Below are positions 33,748-42,444 of a stretch of 64,000 bases of DNA, piece after piece. Location of the stretch: contig NZ_SBLB01000001.1 of NCBI RefSeq assembly GCF_004138325.1, positions 1 to 64,000 of the forward strand, written 5' to 3'. The translations under genes and the position numbers were made by a program. The notes below the pieces were generated by a model, which saw only the letters and a list, made by a program, of their open reading frames with translations, made no database searches and was not told the origin of the DNA. Source of the stretch: Spirosoma sordidisoli (lineage in GTDB: Bacteria; Bacteroidota; Bacteroidia; Cytophagales; Spirosomataceae). Positions within the stretch are counted from its first letter, which is position 1, and each line of letters opens with the position of its first letter.

Positions 33748-35928
33748 ATGGGGACCGCCTGGACAGTTTTTGTTGCCGTTTTACTTAATTCGGTTGCTCT
33801 TTCCCAGTCCCTGCTAGTTAGCCCGACCGATACGCTGGTTCGGCTGGATGGTGAATTAACGGAGTCGGTCTGGCAGCGGGCTGCGGTTGCCGGCCAGTTT
33901 ACCCAGAACTTTCCCAATGATACGTTACCGGCCTCTAACCGGACCGAAGTCCGGCTGACCTATGATCAGAATAACTTATACGTAGGCGTTGTCTGTTTCG
34001 ACCAGAACCGGAACAAACGATTTGTGGCCAGTTCGCTGCGCCGGGACTGGGAATGGGATCTGAACGACAACTTTACCCTATATATCGACCCCTTCGGCGA
34101 CCGTACCAACGGATTTACCTTCAACGTAACCCCGCTTGGTGTTGAGCGCGAAGGGCAACTCTTCAACGGAGAACGGGTGGCCACGGAATGGGACAACAAA
34201 TGGCGTTCGTTCGTAAAGGTGTATCCCGATCGCTGGCAGGCTGAACTTATGATCCCCTTCAAGAGCATCCGGTACCGTCAGAATTCGACCTGGTTCCTAA
34301 TGAACTTTGCCCGCCATGATCTGAAGAATAACCAGCGAACCTCCTGGCGCCGGGTGCCGATTGCCTATCGGATTTCAGCGCTCGCCTTTGCCGATACAGT
34401 TCGCTTCTCGACTCCCCTCCCCCGGGTGGGAACCAACATATCACTTATACCCTACGTCAGTGGCCGCATCGACGACAATCGGGGCGAAGGGGGAGCCTAC
34501 AAACCGGGAAGCAACGCCGGCTTCGACGCGAAGGTGGCAGTTACGCCAGCCCTCAACCTCGACCTGACCGTGAATCCTGATTTTTCGCAGGTAGAAGTGG
34601 ACCAACAGGTTACGAACCTCGATCGGTTCGAGATATTTTTCCCCGAACGACGACAGTTCTTTCTGGAAAACAACGATCTGTTTGCGAATCTTGGATTCGA
34701 GCAGTCGAGGCCCTTCTTCAGCAGACGCATCGGTATTGGACGGGATACCAGCACGGGGGTGACCGTCCAGAACCCTATCCTGTACGGACTCCGACTGAGC
34801 GGGAAAGTGGATAAGAACTGGCGGATCGGACTGTTGAACACGCAAACCGCCCGACAAAGCAGCCGGGGCATCAGTCCGCAGAACTATACAGTAGGGGTTG
34901 TCCAAAGGCAGGTACTGGGCCGGTCCAATCTGGTTGGCTTTTTCATCAACCGGGATGCGGCTTCGGTAACACCCGGTCTGTCGCGCTATACCCGAATTGG
35001 CGGGGTTGAATTTAACCTGCTTACCGCCGACAACCGATGGGCGGGGAAGGTATGGGGCCACAAAGCATTTCAGGAAGGTCAGGCCGTGAACACCACTCAG
35101 GACGCAGCCCATGGCCTCTTGTTAACCTATACCAGCCGGAACCTGATGCTGGAATGGTCGCATGAATACATTGGGGCCCGGTACAACATCAACGATGTGG
35201 GGTATGTAGCCCGGCGCGGCCAATGGGGCTTTTTCCCGAAAGGCGGGTATACCTTCTATTCCCGACAGCAGGGAGGACTGGTTAGCCACGGCCCCGGCTT
35301 TGAAACCCGCTTTTACCGTGACCTGACCGGCAGGCTGCTTGACCGCGAGCTGAATCTTTTTTATTCATTCGCCCTCCGGAACACGACCGAATTTGGCGGA
35401 GGCTTTTATTCGTATTACACGTATCTGTTCTCGGCTTTCGATCCTACCAACCTCGACGGGAAGGCCTTACCCGCCGGAACAGACTATCGGATTAAAGGTG
35501 GATTCTGGTTCCTGAACACTGACCGCCGAAAGTTACTGACGCTGCAGGTCGAGGGCTGGACGGGTGGGTACTTCAACGGGACCAACTTCAACATTGCTCC
35601 TACACTCAATTACCGCTTTCAGCCGTACGGGTCGTTTGGCATCACGGCTGAACACAACAACATCCGGTTGCCTGCTCCCTATAGTTCAGCTTCTTTCTGG
35701 CTGGTTGGTCCCCGACTCGATCTGACGTTTTCGCGTCGGGTATTCCTGACAACTTTCGCTCAGTTCAACAATCAAACCAACAACACTCTGTTGAACACGC
35801 GGCTGCAGTGGCGATACGCCCCCGTGTCGGATTTGTTTGTCGTGTATCAGGAAAACTACATACCGGGCTCGTTCCAGAGCAAGAACCGTACGCTGGTACT
35901 AAAACTATCGTACTGGCTTAACCTGTAA
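33748..35928 (+). CDS. DUF5916-like outer-membrane protein with N-terminal CBM9-like domain
   Basis: 726 residues from the ATG at 33748 (MGTAWTVFVAVLLNSVALSQ is the signal peptide); an upstream in-frame ATG at 33667 would bury it. Residues about 25-215 look like a family 9 carbohydrate-binding-like beta-sandwich (LDGELTESVWQRA, VRLTYDQNNLYVGVVC, YIDPFGDRTNGFTFNVTPLG). Then comes the DUF5916 signature (LDLTVNPDFSQVEVDQQVTNLDRFEIFFPERRQFFLENNDLF) and a barrel to the C-terminal KLSYWLNL. Function unknown; family members are often linked to glycan or secretion loci. It appears monocistronic. Confidence 0.88.
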   Translation: MGTAWTVFVAVLLNSVALSQSLLVSPTDTLVRLDGELTESVWQRAAVAGQFTQNFPNDTLPASNRTEVRLTYDQNNLYVGVVCFDQNRNKRFVASSLRRDWEWDLNDNFTLYIDPFGDRTNGFTFNVTPLGVEREGQLFNGERVATEWDNKWRSFVKVYPDRWQAELMIPFKSIRYRQNSTWFLMNFARHDLKNNQRTSWRRVPIAYRISALAFADTVRFSTPLPRVGTNISLIPYVSGRIDDNRGEGGAYKPGSNAGFDAKVAVTPALNLDLTVNPDFSQVEVDQQVTNLDRFEIFFPERRQFFLENNDLFANLGFEQSRPFFSRRIGIGRDTSTGVTVQNPILYGLRLSGKVDKNWRIGLLNTQTARQSSRGISPQNYTVGVVQRQVLGRSNLVGFFINRDAASVTPGLSRYTRIGGVEFNLLTADNRWAGKVWGHKAFQEGQAVNTTQDAAHGLLLTYTSRNLMLEWSHEYIGARYNINDVGYVARRGQWGFFPKGGYTFYSRQQGGLVSHGPGFETRFYRDLTGRLLDRELNLFYSFALRNTTEFGGGFYSYYTYLFSAFDPTNLDGKALPAGTDYRIKGGFWFLNTDRRKLLTLQVEGWTGGYFNGTNFNIAPTLNYRFQPYGSFGITAEHNNIRLPAPYSSASFWLVGPRLDLTFSRRVFLTTFAQFNNQTNNTLLNTRLQWRYAPVSDLFVVYQENYIPGSFQSKNRTLVLKLSYWLNL

Positions 35929-35957
35929 CAAGTACCAGTTGGGAAACCAGAAGGGTA

Positions 35958-36188
35958 TTAGTTCAGATACGGCAGATAGGGCTCCAGCCGATCGGTATCG
36001 CGGAAGGCGGCTACGTTCTGGAGGTTGCTGCGGTACGCATCGTAGCACAGCTCGACGTAGAAATCGCGAAGGTTATACAACAAAAAGATCTGGTCACCTT
36101 CGTACCGATTAGCCAGTATGTCTCCTGCGTAGTAAAGCGTATCGAGTTGCTGGTTGGCGGGGAGTCGGGTAAAATCGGCGGGTTGCAT
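35958..36188 (-). CDS. Small cytoplasmic protein, function unknown
   Basis: 76 residues, acidic and Tyr/Leu-rich (RYEGDQIFLLYNLRDFYVELCYDAY). No signal, membrane segment or family recognised. The sequence is ordered rather than repetitive and the frame is closed cleanly, which supports a gene. It converges with the DUF5916-like gene. Confidence 0.6.
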   Translation of the reverse strand: MQPADFTRLPANQQLDTLYYAGDILANRYEGDQIFLLYNLRDFYVELCYDAYRSNLQNVAAFRDTDRLEPYLPYLN

Positions 36189-36291
36189 ATGAAACGGGGT
36201 TGGCCAGCGAAATACGCCAAAAATCAGCAGTCAGGCAACCGGCCAAACTGACTTTATATAATACACTCTAATTACTATTATCATACAAATA

Positions 36292-36319
36292 AAATAGCCC
36301 ATTCATCAATGGGCTATTT
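36292..36319 (-). terminator. Second terminator after the Gfo/Idh/MocA gene
   Basis: AAATAGCCCATT, loop CATC, AATGGGCTATTT: a perfect 12-bp stem. With the next hairpin it makes a tandem pair behind the minus-strand oxidoreductase gene. Confidence 0.75.
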
Positions 36320-36330
36320 ACCAGTCAGAT

Positions 36331-36362
36331 AAAAGCCCCTGACTGGGTAGGCAGGGGCTTTT
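36331..36362 (-). terminator. Terminator of the Gfo/Idh/MocA gene
   Basis: AAAAGCCCCTG (36331-36341) pairs with CAGGGGCTTTT (36352-36362), five bases past the stop of the minus-strand oxidoreductase gene, with T residues at the minus-strand 3' side. Confidence 0.85.
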
Positions 36363-36366
36363 AATT

Positions 36367-37470
36367 TTATGACAGCTTGACGGATCGACCGGTACGAGCG
36401 GCTTCGTAAATAGCTTCTACCACGCGGATGTCGCGTAGTCCTTCCTCGCCGGGCACGAGCATGGGTTTGTTCTGCATGATCGATTCGGCATCGTGGTCCA
36501 TCTGCAGGGTCTGCTGCCAGGGCGTTTCATACGGATGGTCAATTTTACCACTGGCCCGGCCGGTGAACTCCCCTTTGACCCCGTTATAGGCTGAATAAGG
36601 CTCCATGTGTAGGGTTCCCTTGTCGCCCGTTACGTGCAGGTAGTTCATATTCATCCCGTAACTTGTCTGAATGGTTGCCCGCGCTCCGCTGGGAAAAACC
36701 AGCTGGGCCATGGAGGTTTCGTCGAGGCCATTCTTATACACGTCGGGGCGGGTCGTGTACTGCTGCGCCGTTAGTGAAATCGGTTCTTCGCTGGTGGCCA
36801 GTCGTGCCCCCTGAATGGCGTATACACCCATATCGTACATAACGCCCCCGCCCATTTCTTTCTTTTGCTTCCAGTGGTCGGTTCGGGCGTCAAAGTAAGC
36901 CGCCGAGCAGCTCACCATTTGAATTTTACCAATTTTCCCGTCCCGAAGCGCTTTCACATACTCCTGGGTATTTGGTTCATGATGGAGCCGGTACCCTACC
37001 GCCAGCGACCGCTTGTTCTTGGCACAGGCATCAATCATGTTCTGGCATTCTTTAGCGGTAACGGCCATTGGCTTTTCTACCCAGACGTGCTTTCCGGCTT
37101 TGGCCGCCCGAACAACGTATTCCTCATGCATGGAAGGGGGCAGTACGACATACACTACATCAATATCCGGGTTATTAGCAATCTGATCGAAGGTCTGGTA
37201 CGAGTAGATATTCTTGTCCGGAATGTTGTACTGCTTCTTCCATTTCTCGGCCTTGGCGGGCGTTCCGGTTACGATACCGGCGAGGTAGCATTTTTTGGTT
37301 TTTTGAAGGGCGGGAGCCAGCAGATCGGTACTGTAGTAGCCCAGTCCGACCAGCGCTACCCCGAGCCGGTCCTTAGCCGGGCGGGTAGCGGCTAACAGCG
37401 TGTTGGGCGAAAACGTGGCTACGGCACTGGTAAGAGCAGTAGCCTGCAAAAAGTCTCTTCGGGTTGTCAT
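36367..37470 (-). CDS. Tat-exported Gfo/Idh/MocA-type oxidoreductase
   Basis: 367 residues from the ATG at 37468-37470 (MTTRRDFLQATALTSAVATF), chosen because it opens a twin-arginine signal. The NAD(P)-binding Rossmann start is GVALVGLGYYS; HVWVEKPMAVT is the family Lys-Pro motif. The C-terminal domain has GGGVMYDMGVYAIQGARL and ATIQTSYGMNMNYLHVTGDKGTL. Such secreted members act on sugars or sugar-like substrates with tightly bound cofactor; the substrate cannot be told. A tandem terminator follows. Confidence 0.93.
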   Translation of the reverse strand: MTTRRDFLQATALTSAVATFSPNTLLAATRPAKDRLGVALVGLGYYSTDLLAPALQKTKKCYLAGIVTGTPAKAEKWKKQYNIPDKNIYSYQTFDQIANNPDIDVVYVVLPPSMHEEYVVRAAKAGKHVWVEKPMAVTAKECQNMIDACAKNKRSLAVGYRLHHEPNTQEYVKALRDGKIGKIQMVSCSAAYFDARTDHWKQKKEMGGGVMYDMGVYAIQGARLATSEEPISLTAQQYTTRPDVYKNGLDETSMAQLVFPSGARATIQTSYGMNMNYLHVTGDKGTLHMEPYSAYNGVKGEFTGRASGKIDHPYETPWQQTLQMDHDAESIMQNKPMLVPGEEGLRDIRVVEAIYEAARTGRSVKLS

Positions 37471-37721
37471 AATGCTATTGTACTGGTTTCGGTATAGGGT
37501 TCGTAATGTGTAGTACAAGAATACAAAAGGCCATGATCAATTACCAGGCCCCCGGCTTCTGGTTATAAAGCGAATTTACCCATACCCTACCTATTTACCA
37601 CAGTATCAACCCGACTTAGAGGGAAGCTTCTGTCCCGAAAACATCAACAGTTATCAAACATGTAGTATAAGCATAATCACCTGACATCTGTCTGCCCATC
37701 CATAGATAGTCAGGTACACTT

Positions 37722-37762
37722 CGATAGCCGTGCTTTCTGTACTGGTTGCAGCACGGCTATCG
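37722..37762 (-). terminator. Hairpin downstream of the SDR gene
   Basis: CGATAGCCGTGCT (37722-37734) and AGCACGGCTATCG (37750-37762) form a perfect 13-bp stem nine bases beyond the minus-strand SDR stop. No T run. Nothing else is seen in the 37471-37721 spacer. Confidence 0.65.
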
Positions 37763-37771
37763 TTGATTGTA

Positions 37772-38509
37772 CTACCACGGGCTAATACCCGTTTCCGGCG
37801 CGTTGTCATCACTGAAGAATTGGCTGGTCGGACCTTCCGGTCCCAGCATAGCTGCTTTTATTACCCTGGCAGCAGCATCCGGCACGGTTCCGGGTCCGCT
37901 GTGGCCGTTAAAGTCGGTAGCGGTATAGCCCGGATCAACGGCATTTACTTTGAACGGGGTGTCGCGCAGCTCGTAAGCCAGCACAATGGTGTAGGCGTTG
38001 AGAGCCGCTTTCGACGACACATAACAAGCGGGCTTAACCGCGTAATACGGCCAGGTCGGATCATTATGCAGCTCCAGCGAACCCAGTCCAGAAGTAACAT
38101 TAACGATTCTGGGTTCGGGCGACAGCCGGAGCAGGTCGATAAAGGCCTGGGTGACACCGATGACACCAAAATAATTGGTCTCAAATATCTGCCGAAACAG
38201 GCTGATGTCGGTGCTGATGGCTTCTTGTGGTAAATTACCGCCGATCCCAGCGTTGTTGACCAGCACATCCAGCACCGGGGTTTTCTGACCCAGTGTTTCG
38301 CGGGCTGCCTTTATCGAGTCAAGGTTGTTAACGTCGATTAGCAGGAGTTCGACGGCGGAGAGACCCTCTGCTTGTAGCTGTTCGACGGCCTGCTGTCCTT
38401 TTAGTCTATCACGGCTTCCCAGGTAGACATAATACCCATGTTGCAGTAGCTGCCGGGCGGTTTCGAAACCGATGCTTTTGTTGGCTCCTGTTATCAGTGC
38501 TGTTTTCAT
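37772..38509 (-). CDS. Short-chain dehydrogenase/reductase
   Basis: 245 residues from the ATG at 38507-38509. Classical SDR motifs: TGANKSIGFETA for NADP(H), NNAGIGG, the catalytic Ser in VNVTSGLGS and the YVSSK pair (Tyr and Lys). The C-terminal PGYTATDFNGHSG loop is usual in this subgroup. It reduces a carbonyl compound in the cytoplasm; the substrate is unknown. The AraC-type regulator gene lies directly upstream in the same direction. Confidence 0.92.
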   Translation of the reverse strand: MKTALITGANKSIGFETARQLLQHGYYVYLGSRDRLKGQQAVEQLQAEGLSAVELLLIDVNNLDSIKAARETLGQKTPVLDVLVNNAGIGGNLPQEAISTDISLFRQIFETNYFGVIGVTQAFIDLLRLSPEPRIVNVTSGLGSLELHNDPTWPYYAVKPACYVSSKAALNAYTIVLAYELRDTPFKVNAVDPGYTATDFNGHSGPGTVPDAAARVIKAAMLGPEGPTSQFFSDDNAPETGISPW

Positions 38510-38530
38510 GATCAGGTTGTTTTGACAGCA

Positions 38531-38538
38531 CAAAAGTA
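38531..38538 (-). promoter_or_regulatory. -7 element upstream of the SDR gene
   Basis: Minus-strand TACTTTTG, a full TAnnTTTG match 21 bases before the ATG and inside the 68-base gap after the AraC gene. No TTG at the right distance. It suggests the SDR gene can be transcribed apart from its neighbour. Confidence 0.5.
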
Positions 38539-38577
38539 CCGCTCCTCAGCCGCCTGTCCGGCACACATTCTGCGGCA

Positions 38578-39468
38578 TCACTGGTACATTTTACGGATGG
38601 TGGCCCGGTAGTCGGCGGGGGTCTGACCGGTTTCGCGCTTGAAGAAACGGGTGAAGTAAGAAGCCTCGGCAAACCCAAGGCTGAAGGCGATTTCCTTAAG
38701 TGAATGCTGCGTATGAAAAAGCAGCCGCCGGGCCTCCAGTACCAGTCGCTCATGGATGTGTTTGATCGCGGGCTTCCCACTTTGCCTTTTCACAATCTCG
38801 CTTAGGTGCCCGGCCGACAGATGCAGCATAGAGGCATACTGAGCCACCTCGTGCCGATACCAGAAGTTCTCCTCAATCTTCGCCTGAAATTGCCGGAGCA
38901 GCAGTTTATCGGCTGAGGGCTCTTCGCCCGTAAACTGTTCGGTGTACAGGCGGCTCATGTAGGTCAGCAATACGGTAATGTAAGCACTCATCATCCGCTG
39001 CTGGAAATCGCCGGGTTGCTGCGTCTCCAGGCAGATTTTAGTCAACAGGTCTTCAACGAACCGAACATCGGTATCCTTCAGCTGCAATTCATGGCCGTTG
39101 TACGGGTTTTGAATAAGCGGCAGTTTACGCAGCGAAGCGTTTTCCTGGAGAGCCAGAAATTCATCCGTGAACGCAATACCCGTACTCCACAGTTGATTGA
39201 TTCCTTCTTTAACGATGATCTGGCCCGGCGCAGTAAAGTAAAACGTATTAGCTTTTAGCGTGTACGGCACCATATCGATCCATTGACGACTTTCGGCCTG
39301 CCGAATAAACACAAGCAGGTAATAATCTTTCCGATGCGGCACTAGCAAATCACTCCGGCCGGGCATACTACCGTCGTAGTCATAGATTCGAAGCTGTTTA
39401 CTACCCATCAGCTCGTCCGGCTCCAGACTATAGGTCGGTATCTGTAAAGAGGTATTATATACTTGCAT
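38578..39468 (-). CDS. AraC-family transcriptional regulator
   Basis: 296 residues from the ATG at 39466-39468 (MQVYNTSLQIPTYSL). The N-terminal two-thirds is a cupin-like sensing region (HRKDYYLLVFIRQ, FYFTAPGQIIV); the C-terminal 100 residues carry two helix-turn-helix motifs, HLSAGHLSEIVKRQSGKPAIKHI and LKEIAFSLGFAEASYFTRFFKRETGQTPADYR, the AraC signature. It most likely controls the SDR gene downstream; this is from position only. Confidence 0.93.
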   Translation of the reverse strand: MQVYNTSLQIPTYSLEPDELMGSKQLRIYDYDGSMPGRSDLLVPHRKDYYLLVFIRQAESRQWIDMVPYTLKANTFYFTAPGQIIVKEGINQLWSTGIAFTDEFLALQENASLRKLPLIQNPYNGHELQLKDTDVRFVEDLLTKICLETQQPGDFQQRMMSAYITVLLTYMSRLYTEQFTGEEPSADKLLLRQFQAKIEENFWYRHEVAQYASMLHLSAGHLSEIVKRQSGKPAIKHIHERLVLEARRLLFHTQHSLKEIAFSLGFAEASYFTRFFKRETGQTPADYRATIRKMYQ

Positions 39469-39866
39469 TATCGATTTGACCGGGGTCTGCAGTGCGCTGC
39501 CGGGTCGTAGGACTGACATCACACCCGTGTTCGTTTGTTTAAGCCCGTTTGGTGCGGACTGCCAAAGGGTTGACAGAACCATGGTGATGACAGTAAGTGC
39601 TGACCTTCCCCAGTTGCCTGCTGCCATGTACCCTTTTTGCCGACCGCCGGGGCTGCCTTACGTTCGGCCTGATAATGTCGTTTGGCTTCGAGCAGTTCCC
39701 TGTAGGTACAGGTCTGCATGTCCAGCATTACCTCAAATCGGGTAGAAGTCCTGCTTTCAACGCCCATTTGACGTGAGCAACGAACTCTCTTTTTACCCCG
39801 AACCCGCCTGCTCAGACTTTTGTTGAAAATAGGCGTTGTCATGACAGAACGCTCTACTTTTGCATC
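39469..39866. other. Divergent spacer between AraC-type and amidase genes
   Basis: About 400 bases. A minus-strand frame at 39519-39842 could encode 107 residues, with a plausible inner stretch MQTCTYRELLEAKRHYQAE, but its ends look random and it has no clear upstream signal, so I do not call a gene. The plus-strand promoter of the amidase lies at the right edge. Confidence 0.4.
39836..39862 (+). promoter_or_regulatory. Promoter abutting the amidase start codon
   Basis: TTG at 39836-39838, 16-base spacer, TACTTTTG at 39855-39862. Only four bases (CATC) separate it from the ATG at 39867, so the mRNA would have almost no leader. Confidence 0.6.
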
Positions 39867-40739
39867 ATGTCTAAGAAAGTCAATATTGGTTTAGTCCAGA
39901 TGAGTTGCTCGGCCGATGTCGAGTCGAACATTCAGAAAGCCATCAGCGGCATTCGGGAAGCAGCCCAAAAAGGCGCCCAGATCGTTTGTTTGCAGGAACT
40001 GTTCACATCGCTGTATTTCTGCGATGTGGAAGATCATCACAATTTCAGTCTGGCCGAAGCCATTCCGGGCCCAACCACCGAGCGGCTGGGGCAGGTAGCC
40101 GCCGAACTGAGCGTTGTCATTGTAGCTTCGCTGTTCGAGAAACGGGCGCATGGTTTATATCACAACACGACGGCAGTTCTGGACGCCGACGGCAGCTACC
40201 TGGGCAAGTACCGAAAAATGCATATTCCCGACGATCCGGGCTATTACGAGAAGTTCTACTTCACCCCAGGCGATCTGGGTTATAAGGTTTTTGATACAAA
40301 GTATGCCCGTGTGGGGGTGCTGATCTGCTGGGACCAGTGGTATCCGGAAGCAGCCCGCATAACGGCGCTGATGGGTGCCGAGCTGTTGGTTTACCCCACT
40401 GCCATCGGCTGGGACACCAATGAGCCTGACCCGGCTCAGAATACCGAACAGTATAACGCCTGGCAAACCATTCAGCGAAGCCACGCCATTGCCAATGGGG
40501 TTCACGTCGTGGCGGTCAACCGGGTTGGCCGCGAAGCGGATCAGCAGTTCTGGGGCGGCTCGTTTGTGGCCAATCCGTTCGGTTCCCTGCTCTACCTGGC
40601 TCCGCACGACCAGGAAGTTGTACACGTGCAGGAGATAGACCTGGCGCTGTCGGAGAAGTACCGCACGACCTGGCCCTATTTCCGCGATCGTCGGATTGAC
40701 TCGTACCAGCCGATCACCAGACGGTATATCGACGAATAA
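39867..40739 (+). CDS. aguB: N-carbamoylputrescine amidase
   Basis: 290 residues of the nitrilase superfamily with the Glu-Lys-Cys triad visible: Glu44 (CLQELF), Lys117 (YRKMHIPDDPGYYEKFYFTPGD) and Cys154 (LICWDQWYPEAAR). The loops WDTNEPDP, WQTIQRSHAIANGVHVVAVNRVG and GGSFVANPFG match plant and bacterial N-carbamoylputrescine amidases, which release putrescine, carbon dioxide and ammonia in polyamine synthesis. Agmatine deiminase, its usual partner, is not in the window. Confidence 0.93.
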   Translation: MSKKVNIGLVQMSCSADVESNIQKAISGIREAAQKGAQIVCLQELFTSLYFCDVEDHHNFSLAEAIPGPTTERLGQVAAELSVVIVASLFEKRAHGLYHNTTAVLDADGSYLGKYRKMHIPDDPGYYEKFYFTPGDLGYKVFDTKYARVGVLICWDQWYPEAARITALMGAELLVYPTAIGWDTNEPDPAQNTEQYNAWQTIQRSHAIANGVHVVAVNRVGREADQQFWGGSFVANPFGSLLYLAPHDQEVVHVQEIDLALSEKYRTTWPYFRDRRIDSYQPITRRYIDE

Positions 40740-40803
40740 CCAGGCCAGCGATCGAGCAGTGCGATATGTTGACTTCTTTTTTTCGGCTTCAGTGAAAACC
40801 AGC

Positions 40804-42426
40804 ATGAAACTAGTTTTGTCGTTTTTTATAGCCAGCCTGACGGGGTTCGGCTTCTGGTGGCTGCGCCCGTCGGCACCGCCGGTACCCGCAGCCGTTCTCC
40901 AAACCGATCCGCTGCCCGCGCTAACCCCCCTGACGGCCACGCCCCGCGCCCGGTTCAACCCAACGCCAGCCAGCCGTAAAGGGTTTTACAACATCGACGT
41001 TGTCGACGATTTTACCGTACCGGCTACCAAGACCATTACGTTCTGCGGAGCCGGTCGAAACCTGCACGTTGACCGGGACTGGAGTAAGCTGTTTCGGCGT
41101 GGTTTTACGGCCGTTGATCAGACCCGTATGGTCGGCGGTCAGGAGATTTGGACCGATGGTATGCCCCCGGCGGGCTGGCGGAGTCGGCTGAAGCAAAGCC
41201 AGCGGTCTCTGATTCTTTATCAGGATTACTTTGCCAATGCGTTTAAACTCGACTGGGCTCGCAATGGCGAGCAGGCAACCAACACCCTGTACAGGGCCAC
41301 TGCCCGGAATCAGGCTGCGCGGAATACGATTTACCAGGCCGGTATGGAACTGCGGGGAGGTTGCGTCGGCTTCGGCGATTGCCCGCCGGGTACGATGATC
41401 AGTACGTTTGGCAAAATTTTTCTGGACATCGAAAATGATGGCGTCAGCATCGGCAAAAAACAGGACCAGGCTAACTTATACACCTATCTGGCCCGTACCA
41501 TTAAAGAGAACGTTAGCCCGCAGACCGAAATTGGCTCCATAGCTCCCGTCCCACATAACAGCTTCGGCTACTCCCGCGCGTCTGATTACATGGCCGAGCC
41601 CGACTGGCTCTGGAATACGCCGGCAACGCATACCAACAGCAGTCGGCAGCGCGGTATGCCAGACGATCTGGTGGGAAAACGCTTCGCTGACGTCGCCGAT
41701 TTTCACATGGCTGGTACGTATTACGTATACCCCGATTTCGATTACAGCATCGCTCATACGGCGGACGACAGTCGCCACTGGCTGGCTGCCCTGCTGGGGG
41801 AGCAGGAGGTTAACATGAAGCTGTCGTCCAAGAAGCGGATCGCCTGGCACTGGCTCTTCAACACCCAGAGTGGCGAGTTCGAAAAAAGCGGCAAAGCCGA
41901 ACACCCCGCGCCACCCGCCATTGCCGAAGGAATGAGTATCTTTTACTGGTTTACGGGCGCTTATGGGGTTCTGTTCTGGGATGATCACAAAGACCTGGTG
42001 CCGGGTCAGCCCACCCCGGCCGACCCGGGTCTGCGGGGCTTGGGAAACGACCGGCCCTACGCCTGTTACGAACATTACATTCATGGCCTGTGGCGGCTGT
42101 TCAAGCACCATGGCGATCTTTTCAACGGCCGCGAAACGTACCTCAACGAACAGACCGAGTGCTCCTACGACGGCGGAAAGACCTGGCTGAAATACAATGC
42201 CAATCAGATCAAGACCCGCAGTCTGCCTTTCGTGCGGGCGATCGTTAATGGCGATCAGATACTGGTGGCGGCTACCCAGGCCTACGCCCGGCCCAATCAG
42301 GCCGGACAGGTGATGCTCCGGTACGTACAGAACGGATACCAGTTTTACACAACCATAGATTTACAGGGCGATCAGATCTACCTGGGTCGGGCTACCATGC
42401 GCAAGGGCGCGGGTCGCCGAAGCTGA
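40804..42426 (+). CDS. Secreted protein of unknown family
   Basis: 540 residues from the ATG at 40804. The N-terminus (MKLVLSFFIASLTGFGFWWL) is a signal peptide or membrane anchor, followed by a Pro/Ala-rich linker and a Trp/Tyr-rich domain. Stretches such as FYNIDVVDDFTVP, KIFLDIENDG, IAWHWLFNTQ, EGMSIFYWFTGAYGVLFWDD and PLPFVRAIVNGDQILVAATQAY recall a glycosidase-like barrel followed by a beta-sandwich, but I cannot match a known family. CVGFGDCPPG may hold a disulfide. Its start is 64 bases after the amidase stop; the ROK gene follows after 18 bases, so it likely heads or joins that transcript. Confidence 0.75.
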   Translation: MKLVLSFFIASLTGFGFWWLRPSAPPVPAAVLQTDPLPALTPLTATPRARFNPTPASRKGFYNIDVVDDFTVPATKTITFCGAGRNLHVDRDWSKLFRRGFTAVDQTRMVGGQEIWTDGMPPAGWRSRLKQSQRSLILYQDYFANAFKLDWARNGEQATNTLYRATARNQAARNTIYQAGMELRGGCVGFGDCPPGTMISTFGKIFLDIENDGVSIGKKQDQANLYTYLARTIKENVSPQTEIGSIAPVPHNSFGYSRASDYMAEPDWLWNTPATHTNSSRQRGMPDDLVGKRFADVADFHMAGTYYVYPDFDYSIAHTADDSRHWLAALLGEQEVNMKLSSKKRIAWHWLFNTQSGEFEKSGKAEHPAPPAIAEGMSIFYWFTGAYGVLFWDDHKDLVPGQPTPADPGLRGLGNDRPYACYEHYIHGLWRLFKHHGDLFNGRETYLNEQTECSYDGGKTWLKYNANQIKTRSLPFVRAIVNGDQILVAATQAYARPNQAGQVMLRYVQNGYQFYTTIDLQGDQIYLGRATMRKGAGRRS

Positions 42427-42444
42427 CCTCCTTCCCACCTCCAT

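Noticed and set aside
39519-39842. A 107-codon minus-strand frame in the AraC-amidase spacer
   Set aside because: Part of it looks protein-like, but the ends are basic and random, there is no upstream signal, and it overlaps the promoter of the amidase. It remains possible but unsupported.
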